From GCA-002840305 sp964609365 (GTDB taxonomy: Bacteria > Patescibacteriota > Patescibacteriia > Patescibacteriales > UBA12465), in NCBI GenBank assembly GCA_964609365.1, contig CAZSRC010000026.1, positions 1 through 9,333 on the forward strand: DNA of 9,333 bases. Reading direction: 5' to 3'. This document shows positions 1 through 6,825 of the stretch, piece by piece. Both the position numbers and the translations under genes were made by a program. The first letter of the stretch is position 1. Every line of letters begins with the position of its first letter. The notes below the pieces were generated by a model. It searched no databases. It saw only the letters and a program-made list of their open reading frames with translations, and was not told the DNA's origin.

Positions 1-1
1 T

Positions 2-61
2 ATTATATTAGATCTAAACCCAGAATGTAACCCTAATTGCTGCAATTGGAACATTAATTGA
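2..61 (+). CDS. C-terminal fragment of an unidentified protein with a Cys/Asn-rich tail (cut by window start)
   Basis: An open frame enters from the left edge in phase 2 and ends at TGA (59-61). It gives a 19-residue tail ending LDLNPECNPNCCNWNIN. The tail has three cysteines in a C-x3-C-C arrangement with several Asn and Pro residues, which looks more like a genuine secreted or metal/disulfide-bearing C-terminus than random AT-rich translation. The family cannot be recognised from so few residues. It would be transcribed toward tRNA-Leu, but a good promoter at 98-126 lies between them. If real, its TGA is the only UGA stop in the window. It could also be chance open frame. Confidence 0.35.
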   Translation: MILDLNPECNPNCCNWNIN

Positions 62-97
62 AAATATATTTTTACATTATTGATATTTTTAAAACCC

Positions 98-126
98 TTG
101 AACTTATTTTACTTTTGTATTATTAT
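98..126 (+). promoter_or_regulatory. Sigma70-type promoter for tRNA-Leu / lgt / MFS
   Basis: A -35-like TTGAAC (98-103) is followed after 17 bp by TATTAT (121-126). An overlapping perfect TATAAT sits at 124-129 with a 20-bp spacer. Either -10 predicts initiation at about 133-137, just before the tRNA 5' end at 139. The tRNA precursor would therefore have almost no 5' leader. No other promoter-like pair is seen before lgt, so this is probably also the lgt promoter. Confidence 0.55.
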
Positions 127-138
127 AATATTGTTTTT

Positions 139-220
139 GCGGGCGTGGCGAAATTGGTATACGCACTTGCCTTAGGAGCAAGCGGAGCAATCCATGAGAG
201 TTCGAGTCTCTCCGCCCGCA
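139..220 (+). tRNA. tRNA-Leu (anticodon UAG)
   Basis: Every element of a class II tRNA can be drawn. The 7-bp acceptor GCGGGCG (139-145) pairs with CGCCCGC (213-219), with discriminator A220 as expected for Leu. The D stem is GCG/CGC (148-150, 162-164) with GG in the loop. The anticodon stem is CTTGC/GCAAG (166-170, 178-182) around loop CTTAGGA, giving anticodon TAG. The long variable arm has GGA/TCC (184-186, 191-193). The T arm is GAGAG-TTCGAGT-CTCTC (196-212). CCA is not encoded and must be added after transcription. The lgt start codon follows only 8 nt after the 3' end. Confidence 0.97.
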
Positions 221-228
221 CTAGTTTT

Positions 229-1074
229 ATGTTTAATTTTTTGAATTATTACAACCCAAGCCCAATAATGTTTTCCTGGGGCTTTTTAAAAATCCATTGG
301 TACGGATTTTTTATTGTTTTGGGGCTTTTTTCAGCTTTTTTTGTGGTGTCCTTTTTAGCTGATAAATATAAAATTAAAAGAGATGATATTATTGACCTAT
401 TTTTTTATTTATTTATTTTTGGTGTGCTTGGCGCTAGAATTTATGATATTTTTTTAGAATGGGAATATTATGCCCAAAATTTGTCAGATATTTTTAAAAT
501 TTGGCAAGGAGGTCTAGCTATTCATGGGGCTATTTTTACTGGAATTATTTGTTTATATTTTTTTATTAAATATAAAAAAATAGAAGCGCTCAAAAGTAAT
601 AGCATTTTTGAAAGCTTTGTTATCTTGCTTGCAATTATTAGTCCAGGATTAGCACTGGGTCAGTCTATTGGTCGCTGGGGAAATTATTTTAATCAAGAGC
701 TTTTTGGATTGCCAAGCAACTCTTTTTTATCAATTTTCATATCTCCAGAAAATAGGCCATTTAAATATTTTCAAGAAAGTCATTTTTACCCAACTTTTTT
801 GTATGAATCAATTGGCTGTTTTTTTATTTTTTTATTACTTTTTTTTCTTAATTTATACTTAATAAAAAGTAAAAAGAATACGAAGGATAATCTTTTATTA
901 GTAGCTCTTTTATATTTTATTCTTTACTCTCTTTTGAGATTTTTCTTAGAATTTGTTAGAATAGATTTTAGTCCGCAGTTTCTTTCTTTGCGATGGCCAC
1001 AAGTTATTAGTTTATTGGTGTTATTTATTTCCCTACCTATTGTTTTTAAAATATTATATAAAAAATTAAAATAA
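229..1074 (+). CDS. lgt: Prolipoprotein diacylglyceryl transferase (Lgt)
   Basis: This integral membrane enzyme transfers a diacylglyceryl group from phosphatidylglycerol to the lipobox Cys of prelipoproteins, the first step of bacterial lipoprotein maturation. The 281-residue protein has about seven hydrophobic segments. Family landmarks are HWYG (residues 23-26), GAR (68-70), GGLAIHG with H99 (94-100), the Lgt signature GQSIGRWGNYFNQELFG (144-160, including the invariant R149), YPTFLYES (187-194) and RFFLEFVR (237-244). The frame stays open upstream to position 58, but that part reads through tRNA-Leu. I therefore take ATG at 229; residues YYNPSPI before the first membrane helix match normal Lgt N-termini. 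ATG 268 is a less likely alternative. There is no Shine-Dalgarno, and the region before the start is the tRNA itself. The MFS gene follows after 5 nt, so the two are probably cotranscribed. Confidence 0.95.
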   Translation: MFNFLNYYNPSPIMFSWGFLKIHWYGFFIVLGLFSAFFVVSFLADKYKIKRDDIIDLFFYLFIFGVLGARIYDIFLEWEYYAQNLSDIFKIWQGGLAIHGAIFTGIICLYFFIKYKKIEALKSNSIFESFVILLAIISPGLALGQSIGRWGNYFNQELFGLPSNSFLSIFISPENRPFKYFQESHFYPTFLYESIGCFFIFLLLFFLNLYLIKSKKNTKDNLLLVALLYFILYSLLRFFLEFVRIDFSPQFLSLRWPQVISLLVLFISLPIVFKILYKKLK

Positions 1075-1079
1075 AAATT

Positions 1080-2276
1080 ATGTATAGATTTCATCTTTTT
1101 GGAAGTATTTCAAAATTAAAAATTAATAAGAACTTAACTATACTTTATTTAGCTGGTTTTATTTTGGCTATATCCTCTGCTGTGCCAGCTTATATAAACT
1201 CTAGTTTTATAGAAAATTTTGTTAGCGCTAGATATGTTGGTTTATTTTTTATTGGAGCAAATATAGCCACTTTTATAACTATGTTGAGCTTTCCCGCTTT
1301 AATCAGAAAGGTTTCTAATCTTCTTTCTGCAAAATTAATGATGCTTTTAAATATAATATCTTTAATGGCGCTAATAATTTCTCCAGCACCTATTTATTTA
1401 TTCTTATTTTTTATTTTAATGTGGATTAGCTCTAACTTGCTTTGGATAAATATGGATATTTTTGTAGAAAGTTTTACAAAAAATTGTAATACCGGAAAAA
1501 CTAGAGCTGTTTATTTTACATTTATGAATTTAGGTTGGATATTGTCACCAATGTTAGCTTCAAAATTAGTAATTGCTGAAAATTATTTTAATTTAGTTTA
1601 TTTATTTGCGGCCTTTTTATTGGTATTATTTTATTTGATTATTGTATTTAATGAGAAGAAGGTTGATAAAAAAATTACTTATGACAAATTAAATATAATT
1701 AATACCATTAAAGATTTTTGGAAAAACTTAAATTTAAGGGGAATATATTTTGTTTCCTTTTTTCTTAATTTATTTTTTAGTTCCGCTGTCGTTTATATTC
1801 CAATTTATTTAAACCAAACAATGGGGTTTGATTGGGCGGTCTTGGGTATTATGTTTTCTGTTATGTTAATACCCTTTGTTTTAATAGAGGTTCCAGCTGG
1901 AATAATTGCTGATAAATATATAGGGGAAAAAGAAATGATGACCGCTGGATTAATTATTTTAATTATTTCTTTATTATTATTCTTCTTTGTTAAGTCAAGT
2001 AATCCATTTGTTTGGGGCTTTATTTTATTTTTTAGCAGAATAGGTGCCGCCCTTCTTGAATCTATGAGAGAGTCTAGGTTTTTTAAAATTGTTGATGCTG
2101 AAAATGTTAGTTATATAAATTTTTTGAGAACTTCACATCCCTTGGGCTATCTTGTTGGATCTGGATTAGGGGTACTAATTTTAAGTTTTTTTGATATTCA
2201 GTATCTATTTTTATTTATTGCTGTTTTATTTTTATATAGTTTTTATTTTGTTTATATTATTAAGGATAGTAAATAA
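1080..2276 (+). CDS. Major facilitator superfamily (MFS) transporter, substrate unknown
   Basis: The 398-residue protein is almost entirely hydrophobic, with about 12 predicted membrane segments in two halves joined by a charged cytoplasmic loop (residues about 191-220, rich in Lys/Asp/Asn). The second half contains EVPAGIIADKYIGEK (270-284), a recognisable form of the MFS E-x-P-A-G-x-x-A-D-x-x-G motif after its second helix. The first half has the weaker FPALIRKVSN (71-80). Length and topology are typical of drug/sugar-type MFS carriers. Nothing visible identifies the substrate. Its ATG lies 5 nt after the lgt stop codon, and it is the last gene before a strong terminator, so it belongs to the tRNA-Leu-lgt transcription unit. 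No Shine-Dalgarno precedes it. Codon use matches its neighbours. Confidence 0.85.
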   Translation: MYRFHLFGSISKLKINKNLTILYLAGFILAISSAVPAYINSSFIENFVSARYVGLFFIGANIATFITMLSFPALIRKVSNLLSAKLMMLLNIISLMALIISPAPIYLFLFFILMWISSNLLWINMDIFVESFTKNCNTGKTRAVYFTFMNLGWILSPMLASKLVIAENYFNLVYLFAAFLLVLFYLIIVFNEKKVDKKITYDKLNIINTIKDFWKNLNLRGIYFVSFFLNLFFSSAVVYIPIYLNQTMGFDWAVLGIMFSVMLIPFVLIEVPAGIIADKYIGEKEMMTAGLIILIISLLLFFFVKSSNPFVWGFILFFSRIGAALLESMRESRFFKIVDAENVSYINFLRTSHPLGYLVGSGLGVLILSFFDIQYLFLFIAVLFLYSFYFVYIIKDSK

Positions 2277-2312
2277 TCACTTTATTAATAATAAAAAATA
2301 ATTTTTCAATTT

Positions 2313-2340
2313 AAAAATAGCCCTTTTGGGCTATTTTTTT
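2313..2340. terminator. Bidirectional intrinsic terminator between convergent genes
   Basis: The inverted repeat AAAAATAGCCC (2313-2323) and GGGCTATTTTT (2328-2338) surrounds a TTTT loop. It is followed by T residues on the + strand and, read in reverse, by a U-rich tract on the minus strand. It serves the lgt-MFS unit from the left and the pseudouridine synthase unit from the right. The minus-strand stop codon (2331-2333) lies inside the 3' arm. Confidence 0.9.
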
Positions 2341-3050
2341 AAGATACTAATTTCTTCTGAGCTTAATTCTTGCCACTCTTTTTCTTTTAAGTTTCCTAAT
2401 TTTATTCCTGCAAATTCTATTCTTTTCAATTCTAGTATGTCTAAATCAAAAAAAGAAAACATTCTTCTTATTTGTCTCTTCTTTCCCTCAGCTAAAATTA
2501 TTTCAAACTCATTTATTCTAGAATAGCTAATATTTTTGGCTCTGGCTAGAGTTTTCTCGCCAATGTCAATTCCATTTTTAAAATTTGTTATAATATCTTT
2601 AATAAAAAAAATATCTCTTAGTCTTTTATCGTCCTTTATTTTTACTAAATATTTTTTCTTATGCTCAAATTTTGGGTGACTTAGTTTATAATTTAAATCA
2701 CCATCATTTGTTAATATTATTAAGCCACAGCTATCTTTATCAAGCCTGCCAATAGAGGATAATTTTTCTTTTATTTTAACAAGAGAAAATATATTTTTTT
2801 CTCCTGGGAATATTTTATTACTACAAACATAGCCACTAGCTTTATTTAATTTAATGTAAATTTTTTTATTTTTTTTATTATCTATTTTTTTATTACATAT
2901 CTCTATTTCACAATTAGGCTCGACTCTATCTCCGGGCATGGCTCTTTGTCCATTTATTTTTATTAAACCATCCCTTAATAGTATTTCAATTTTTCTACGA
3001 GAATAGCTACTTCTTTCAGCTATTAATTTGTTTAAATTTATTTTTTCCAT
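2331..3050 (-). CDS. rRNA pseudouridine synthase, RsuA/RluB/RluE/RluF family
   Basis: It isomerises a specific uridine in rRNA to pseudouridine. The 239-residue protein has an N-terminal S4 RNA-binding domain (about residues 3-50: LNKLIAERSSYSRRKIEILL then GLIKINGQ). The catalytic domain follows with the motif GRLDKDSCGLIILTNDG (101-117), where D104 is the expected catalytic aspartate, KKYLVKI (132-138) and the late motif EGKKRQIRRM (188-197). The S4 domain plus this motif set places it in the RsuA/RluB group rather than RluA or TruB. Whether it targets 16S (RsuA-like) or 23S (RluB-like) rRNA cannot be decided from motifs alone. Length is normal for the short RluB form. Its ATG overlaps the last 13 nt of the upstream membrane-protein gene in another frame, so the two are cotranscribed and probably translationally coupled. 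No Shine-Dalgarno is visible. Confidence 0.92.
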   Translation of the reverse strand: MEKINLNKLIAERSSYSRRKIEILLRDGLIKINGQRAMPGDRVEPNCEIEICNKKIDNKKNKKIYIKLNKASGYVCSNKIFPGEKNIFSLVKIKEKLSSIGRLDKDSCGLIILTNDGDLNYKLSHPKFEHKKKYLVKIKDDKRLRDIFFIKDIITNFKNGIDIGEKTLARAKNISYSRINEFEIILAEGKKRQIRRMFSFFDLDILELKRIEFAGIKLGNLKEKEWQELSSEEISILKK

Positions 3051-4411
3051 CTATTTTGTAATTTTAATATTGCTAGAATTGATATTATTATCCAAAAAAT
3101 TAACGATAAATCGTTTTTAAAATAAGGAACATCAACAATCCCATGTAATAATATTATAAGCATTGAAGAAAATAGTCCTAGCCCTAGGTATTTATTTTTA
3201 TTTTCCTTTTCTTGATAATAATATTTAAGAGAGAGGATTAAAAATTTTAGTATAATAAAAATAAAAATCAGCATTCCAAAAAATCCCAACTCTGTCCAAA
3301 AATTTAAAATAATATTATGCGGATATAAATATATTTCTAGAGGTTGCCATCTTTCTGCTCTGTATTTATCATCAAAAAGAACTATTTTTCTCTTAAAGTC
3401 AGGATCAGCATCCTTATTAAAAAAAATTCCCTCCTGATGATATTCTTTTATCTTTTTTTGATAATTATTTAAACCTGTTCCATAAATAAAATTTCCATCA
3501 TTTAACATTTTTATAGTTTCACTCCACTGACTTAGCCTTATTTGATAAGATAGACTTGATTCTAATTTTAATTCTATCCAATTTTTTTGACTATAAATAA
3601 AAATAGATGAGACAATTAATAGAGTAGAAAAAACTATTATTTTTATTTTTTTTCCTGCAATTATTAGAAGTGTAATTATCATTGATAGCGCTATTGCTAG
3701 TAATGCTCCTTTCGATTTAGAAAAATATATTGCTAATAGTCCAGCAAAAAAACTAAAAAATAAAAGTAATTGACTTAAAAAATTTGTAACATTACCCCTT
3801 TCTTTTAGTCGAGACATAAATGAACCAGCAATAAGGGCTATGATTGGGCCAATAAATAAAGCAACGGCATTTGGATAGCCAAAAACTGAAACCACTCTTC
3901 TATTCTCTTCTTTTGCCCAAAATTCATTAAATATAAATTGTCCCGTTATTTTTTGCCAAATAGCAACTAGGGAAACCAATAAAACTGATAAAGCTAGCAT
4001 GTTTATTATTTGTTTTATCCCCCTTTCTCCTTTTATTGTGTTTAGTATTAGAATAAAAAGCATTATTGGCTCTAAAAAATAAGCCTTTAAGATGCCTAAG
4101 GCTGAATTACTAAAACCACCAACAAATATTGATATTGATGCTATTATTAAAACCAGAAAAATTTCCCAAGAAAATGGATAGGTCTGACCACTTTTGTTTT
4201 TTAGATTTAATATTTTTTTTCTATTATTAAAGATTAAAAAAGAGAATGCAATTAAAATAGATAACTCTAGTAAAGTACTAGGAATACCCAAAATTGAAAG
4301 CCTTATTAGATATATGGGGGTAAATAATATTAAAAACAAAACTGCCAAGTTTAATCTTAGATAGCTTAATCCAGTAAAAAATATTAAATATAATATAATT
4401 AAAAAATTCAT
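3038..4411 (-). CDS. O-antigen ligase / polymerase family membrane protein (WaaL/Wzy_C-like)
   Basis: The 457-residue protein has about 11-12 membrane segments and one large extracytoplasmic loop (about residues 275-370), the layout of the O-antigen ligase family. Members join or polymerise lipid-linked glycans onto lipid A, protein or other acceptors outside the membrane. Supporting signatures are RRVVSVFGYPNAVALF (171-186), FSKSKGALLA (230-239), RLSQWSETIKML then GTGLNNYQ (292-303, 311-318), and YPHNIILNFWTELGFFGML (363-381) with the characteristic loop histidine H365. Acceptor and donor cannot be inferred. If the host is a CPR cell without a classical outer membrane, it more likely acts on surface glycans or S-layer/protein glycosylation than on LPS. 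It starts at the ATG ending at 4411, only 10 nt from an extended -10, and overlaps the pseudouridine synthase start by 13 nt. No other glycan genes are adjacent. Confidence 0.82.
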   Translation of the reverse strand: MNFLIILYLIFFTGLSYLRLNLAVLFLILFTPIYLIRLSILGIPSTLLELSILIAFSFLIFNNRKKILNLKNKSGQTYPFSWEIFLVLIIASISIFVGGFSNSALGILKAYFLEPIMLFILILNTIKGERGIKQIINMLALSVLLVSLVAIWQKITGQFIFNEFWAKEENRRVVSVFGYPNAVALFIGPIIALIAGSFMSRLKERGNVTNFLSQLLLFFSFFAGLLAIYFSKSKGALLAIALSMIITLLIIAGKKIKIIVFSTLLIVSSIFIYSQKNWIELKLESSLSYQIRLSQWSETIKMLNDGNFIYGTGLNNYQKKIKEYHQEGIFFNKDADPDFKRKIVLFDDKYRAERWQPLEIYLYPHNIILNFWTELGFFGMLIFIFIILKFLILSLKYYYQEKENKNKYLGLGLFSSMLIILLHGIVDVPYFKNDLSLIFWIIISILAILKLQNRWKK

Positions 4412-4421
4412 ATTTATTGTT

Positions 4422-4430
4422 ATTATAACA
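4422..4430 (-). promoter_or_regulatory. Extended -10 promoter for the ligase / pseudouridine synthase unit
   Basis: The minus strand reads TGTTATAAT (4430 to 4422), a perfect -10 with the TG extension, and no convincing -35. Only 10 nt separate it from the start codon at 4411. Normal initiation 6-7 nt past the -10 would leave a 5' UTR of about 3-4 nt, an almost leaderless mRNA. Confidence 0.55.
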
Positions 4431-4463
4431 CTTTTATTTTTATTTTTATAGCTGTTTTATTAT

Positions 4464-4494
4464 TTGATTAAATGTAGTATAATATTATTATAAT
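4464..4494 (+). promoter_or_regulatory. Probable -10 elements for the anchored exoprotein gene
   Basis: Two perfect TATAAT hexamers occur at 4478-4483 and 4489-4494. The second has a TTGATT (4464-4469) upstream, but at a long 19-bp spacing. The 106-bp gap separates divergent genes, so a + promoter is expected here. Which hexamer is used cannot be decided in such AT-rich DNA. The resulting 5' UTR would be about 17-28 nt. Confidence 0.4.
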
Positions 4495-4517
4495 ATATAA
4501 TAATTTATTTTTAAATT

Positions 4518-5969
4518 ATGGAAAATAAAAAAATAAAAAAGTCTTCTTCTAAAAAGGGAGTTATTAAAAAAAATATCCCTATGGATAAAAAGACAAAAAA
4601 AGTTTGTTATTTAAAGTCAGAAAAAACTTTAAATTTAGTAAGCGATTTAGCCCAAGCTCTCGTTATTACAGCTATTATTATTTTATTAACAATTAGTTTT
4701 GTAATAGTTGGAAGTCAAAAAAAGCTAAACAAACAGTATTCTGGTAATTATTTTGAGACCCTAAATGATATCAAAATAATAAAAAAAGATAAAGCTTATT
4801 TTGGTAATTTATATAGCTCTTATAGTTCTAGTGCTTCTTTAGAGGGCTCTCTTTCTAGTGATTCCGGAGCCTTGCCTGGAATGGGTGAGTCTTTATCAGA
4901 TAGAGACTTAGACAGTGCTTCTATGGATTTTTCTATGCCGGAAATGAATAACTTAGTTCAATACAATTATATTTATAGTGGTGATGACTTTGATTTATTT
5001 TCAGAAGAGGTTGATGTTTTAAAGAAGATTAATCCAGACTTAAGTAAACAATTTTCTTCAAGTTTAAAAAGCATAAATATTCCATTTTTTGATTTAAACA
5101 AATTAAGCAATGTTGCTGTTGCTAATATGACTATAAATGAAGATATTGATTTTGGTTATTCAATATATTTAGGATTAAAAGATGCTAGTTTTTCTTTATA
5201 TAAAAATTGGGAAAAATGGCCTAGTTTAGAGAAAGCTTGTCCATCCTATGAATATTCTTGTGTTAATGCTTATAATTTTTCTATGAACGATGTTCTTCCT
5301 GATCAAGAAATTTTAAGCATTGCTAATAAATTTCTACTTGACTATAAGCTTCCGCTTTCTAATTATGGCCCAGGAGAAATTCAAAAAAATTGGATGAGAG
5401 ATTATATTTTAAGTACAGACAAAGCTTCTTTTTATATTCCAGATACGATATCAGTTATTTATCCATTAAAAATAAATAATTTTTCTGTTTACGAGGACTA
5501 TGGAAATAAATTTGGATTAGTTTTAGAGGTTGATATGAGAGAGAGAAAAGTTTCAAGTCTTGTTAATTTATCCTATCAATACTATGAAAGCTCAGTTTAT
5601 TCTACAGAGAGAAATAAAGATGTTATTTTAGAAATGGCAAAAAATGGAGGTCTTTATCCAGATTATTATTATTCAGAAAATGATCAAGTAAAAAATATTG
5701 ATATTCAAATTGGAAAGCCAAGTCTAGAACTTGTTAAAATTTGGACCTATAATCAAGGAGACCTTGGTGGTTCTGAACTATTTGTTCCAGCCTATGTATT
5801 TCCAATTTTATCTGAGCCAGATACAGCTTATTTTTATAAAAAAAATATAGTAATTCCAGCAGTAAAAGATTTTTTTAATAATAATAACCAAATAGCTGTT
5901 CCTTTTTTAGGGCTTGATCAAGGAGAGACAATTTCTTCTGATCAGACATTTCCAATTATGCCTAGATAG
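4518..5969 (+). CDS. Membrane-anchored Ser-rich extracytoplasmic protein of unknown function
   Basis: I do not recognise a named family for this 483-residue protein. It begins with a strongly basic cytoplasmic segment (residues 1-37, about half Lys). One transmembrane helix follows (about 46-65, ALVITAIIILLTISFVIVG), which by the positive-inside rule places the remaining ~415 residues outside the membrane. Residues 99-141 are a Ser/Gly/Asp-rich, low-complexity linker. The rest is a Tyr/Asn/Ser-rich, beta-prone region with two cysteines seven residues apart (C241, C248) that could form a disulfide. A segment VLEVDMRERKVSSLVNLSYQ and later GGSELFVPAYVFPI (about 419-432) look like conserved structural strands, vaguely PepSY/YycH-like, but that is only a resemblance. 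The gene is monocistronic, between a divergent promoter and a strong terminator. Surface or cell-wall sensing, structural or adhesion roles are all possible. Confidence 0.75.
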   Translation: MENKKIKKSSSKKGVIKKNIPMDKKTKKVCYLKSEKTLNLVSDLAQALVITAIIILLTISFVIVGSQKKLNKQYSGNYFETLNDIKIIKKDKAYFGNLYSSYSSSASLEGSLSSDSGALPGMGESLSDRDLDSASMDFSMPEMNNLVQYNYIYSGDDFDLFSEEVDVLKKINPDLSKQFSSSLKSINIPFFDLNKLSNVAVANMTINEDIDFGYSIYLGLKDASFSLYKNWEKWPSLEKACPSYEYSCVNAYNFSMNDVLPDQEILSIANKFLLDYKLPLSNYGPGEIQKNWMRDYILSTDKASFYIPDTISVIYPLKINNFSVYEDYGNKFGLVLEVDMRERKVSSLVNLSYQYYESSVYSTERNKDVILEMAKNGGLYPDYYYSENDQVKNIDIQIGKPSLELVKIWTYNQGDLGGSELFVPAYVFPILSEPDTAYFYKKNIVIPAVKDFFNNNNQIAVPFLGLDQGETISSDQTFPIMPR

Positions 5970-5983
5970 TATTATGTCTAAAT

Positions 5984-6019
5984 AAAAACACCATCTAATT
6001 TAGATGGTGTTTTTATTTT
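5984..6019. terminator. Bidirectional intrinsic terminator (exoprotein gene / efp operon)
   Basis: A 13-bp perfect stem, AAAAACACCATCT (5984-5996) and AGATGGTGTTTTT (6002-6014), has an AATTT loop. A T-rich tail follows on the + strand (to about 6019) and an equivalent U-tract lies on the minus strand. It lies 14 nt after the + gene and 12 nt after the efp stop, so it ends both convergent units. It is the strongest terminator in the window. Confidence 0.93.
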
Positions 6020-6026
6020 TTATAAA

Positions 6027-6584
6027 CTAGGCTCTTTCTACATACTCACTTGTTTCTGTATTTATTTTTATTATATCTCCTTCATTAATAAATAGTGGTA
6101 CTGTTATTTTTGCTCCTGTTTCTATTTCAACCTGCTTAGTAACATTTCCACTAGAATTACCCTTAACTCCTGGTGGAGAACTTACTACCTTAAAATCCAT
6201 TTTTATAGGAAGGGTTATTGAAACTGGGTTGTCATTAAAATATAAAACATCAACATTTGTCTCTTCTTTTAAAAACTCTTGCTGTTCTCCAATATTTTCA
6301 AGAGAAAGAGAGAATTGCTCAAAAGAAGTATTATCCATAAAGTAAGCTTCATTTTGGTCTTTATACATAAAATTAGCTTTTTTTGTTTCTGTTTTTGCCT
6401 CTTCAGCCTTATCGCTACCTTGATAAGTTTTTTCTAGAACATTGCCGTTTATTAAGTTTTTCATTTTTACTTTTAAAACGGCTCCACCTCTACCCATTTT
6501 ATGATGATCAGTTTTTATTATTAAATAAGGCTCATTATTAACCTCTAAAACTTTTCCTGTTTTTATTTCATTAAAACTTAACAT
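6027..6584 (-). CDS. efp: Translation elongation factor P, with Arg at the tip residue
   Basis: EF-P binds between the ribosomal P and E sites and relieves stalling at consecutive prolines. The 185-residue length and three-domain layout are canonical. There is a KOW-like domain I (about 1-63), the OB domain with EKTYQGSDKAEEA (51-63) and DNTSFEQFSL (84-93), and the C-terminal OB domain with PPGVKGNSSGNVTKQVEIETGAKITVPLFINEGDIIKI and the usual ending SEYVERA. In the tip loop, HKMGRGGA (28-35) aligns with the PGKG of E. coli, so the modified Lys34 is replaced by R32 and the preceding Pro by Met. EarP-type EF-Ps also carry an Arg here, which is rhamnosylated. No modification enzyme is encoded nearby. 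It is the last gene of the rpsF operon, starting 5 nt after rpsR with no Shine-Dalgarno. Confidence 0.96.
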   Translation of the reverse strand: MLSFNEIKTGKVLEVNNEPYLIIKTDHHKMGRGGAVLKVKMKNLINGNVLEKTYQGSDKAEEAKTETKKANFMYKDQNEAYFMDNTSFEQFSLSLENIGEQQEFLKEETNVDVLYFNDNPVSITLPIKMDFKVVSSPPGVKGNSSGNVTKQVEIETGAKITVPLFINEGDIIKINTETSEYVERA

Positions 6585-6589
6585 ATTTT

Positions 6590-6808
6590 TTATTTATGTG
6601 TAAATCCTATCAAGGCCATTTTTCTGGCTCTTTTAATTGCTGTTGTTAGCTTTCTTTGATGCCAAGAACAAACTCCAGTTCTTTTTTTTCCAATAATTTT
6701 CATATAGTAATTTACAAAACTATATAAAGTTTTTGGATCTTTGTAATCTGGATTAATGTTATCGCTACAAAATTGACATTCTTTTTGTTTGCTTAATTTG
6801 TTTTTCAT
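6590..6808 (-). CDS. rpsR: 30S ribosomal protein S18 (putative zinc-binding form)
   Basis: S18 binds S6 on the platform of the 30S subunit. The 72-residue protein shows the S18 core DYKDPKTLYSFVNYY (21-35), a form of the IxxY/FxxxxGKI region, then KKRTGVCSWHQRKLTTAIKRARKMALIGFT (41-70). Cysteines C11 and C14 (CQFC) together with C47 and H50 (CSWH) form a plausible C-C-C-H zinc site, the C+ type of S18. Length is normal. It lies between ssb (17-nt gap) and efp (5-nt gap) in the conserved rpsF-ssb-rpsR order. No Shine-Dalgarno precedes the ATG; the upstream region is only A/T. Confidence 0.96.
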   Translation of the reverse strand: MKNKLSKQKECQFCSDNINPDYKDPKTLYSFVNYYMKIIGKKRTGVCSWHQRKLTTAIKRARKMALIGFTHK

Positions 6809-6825
6809 ATTTTTTTTATTAGTTA

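Noticed and set aside
58..228. N-terminal extension of the lgt frame through the tRNA
   Set aside because: The open frame starts with TTG at 58 and translates the whole of tRNA-Leu. The extension has no Lgt homology, and the ATG at 229 fits the family N-terminus.
668..862. 64-codon + strand frame inside lgt
   Set aside because: It lies in another frame of a clearly functional lgt, is a low-complexity hydrophobic translation and has no own context.
2326..2526. 66-codon + strand frame antisense to the pseudouridine synthase
   Set aside because: It overlaps the terminator and the conserved C-terminus of the opposite-strand enzyme; it is a shadow frame.
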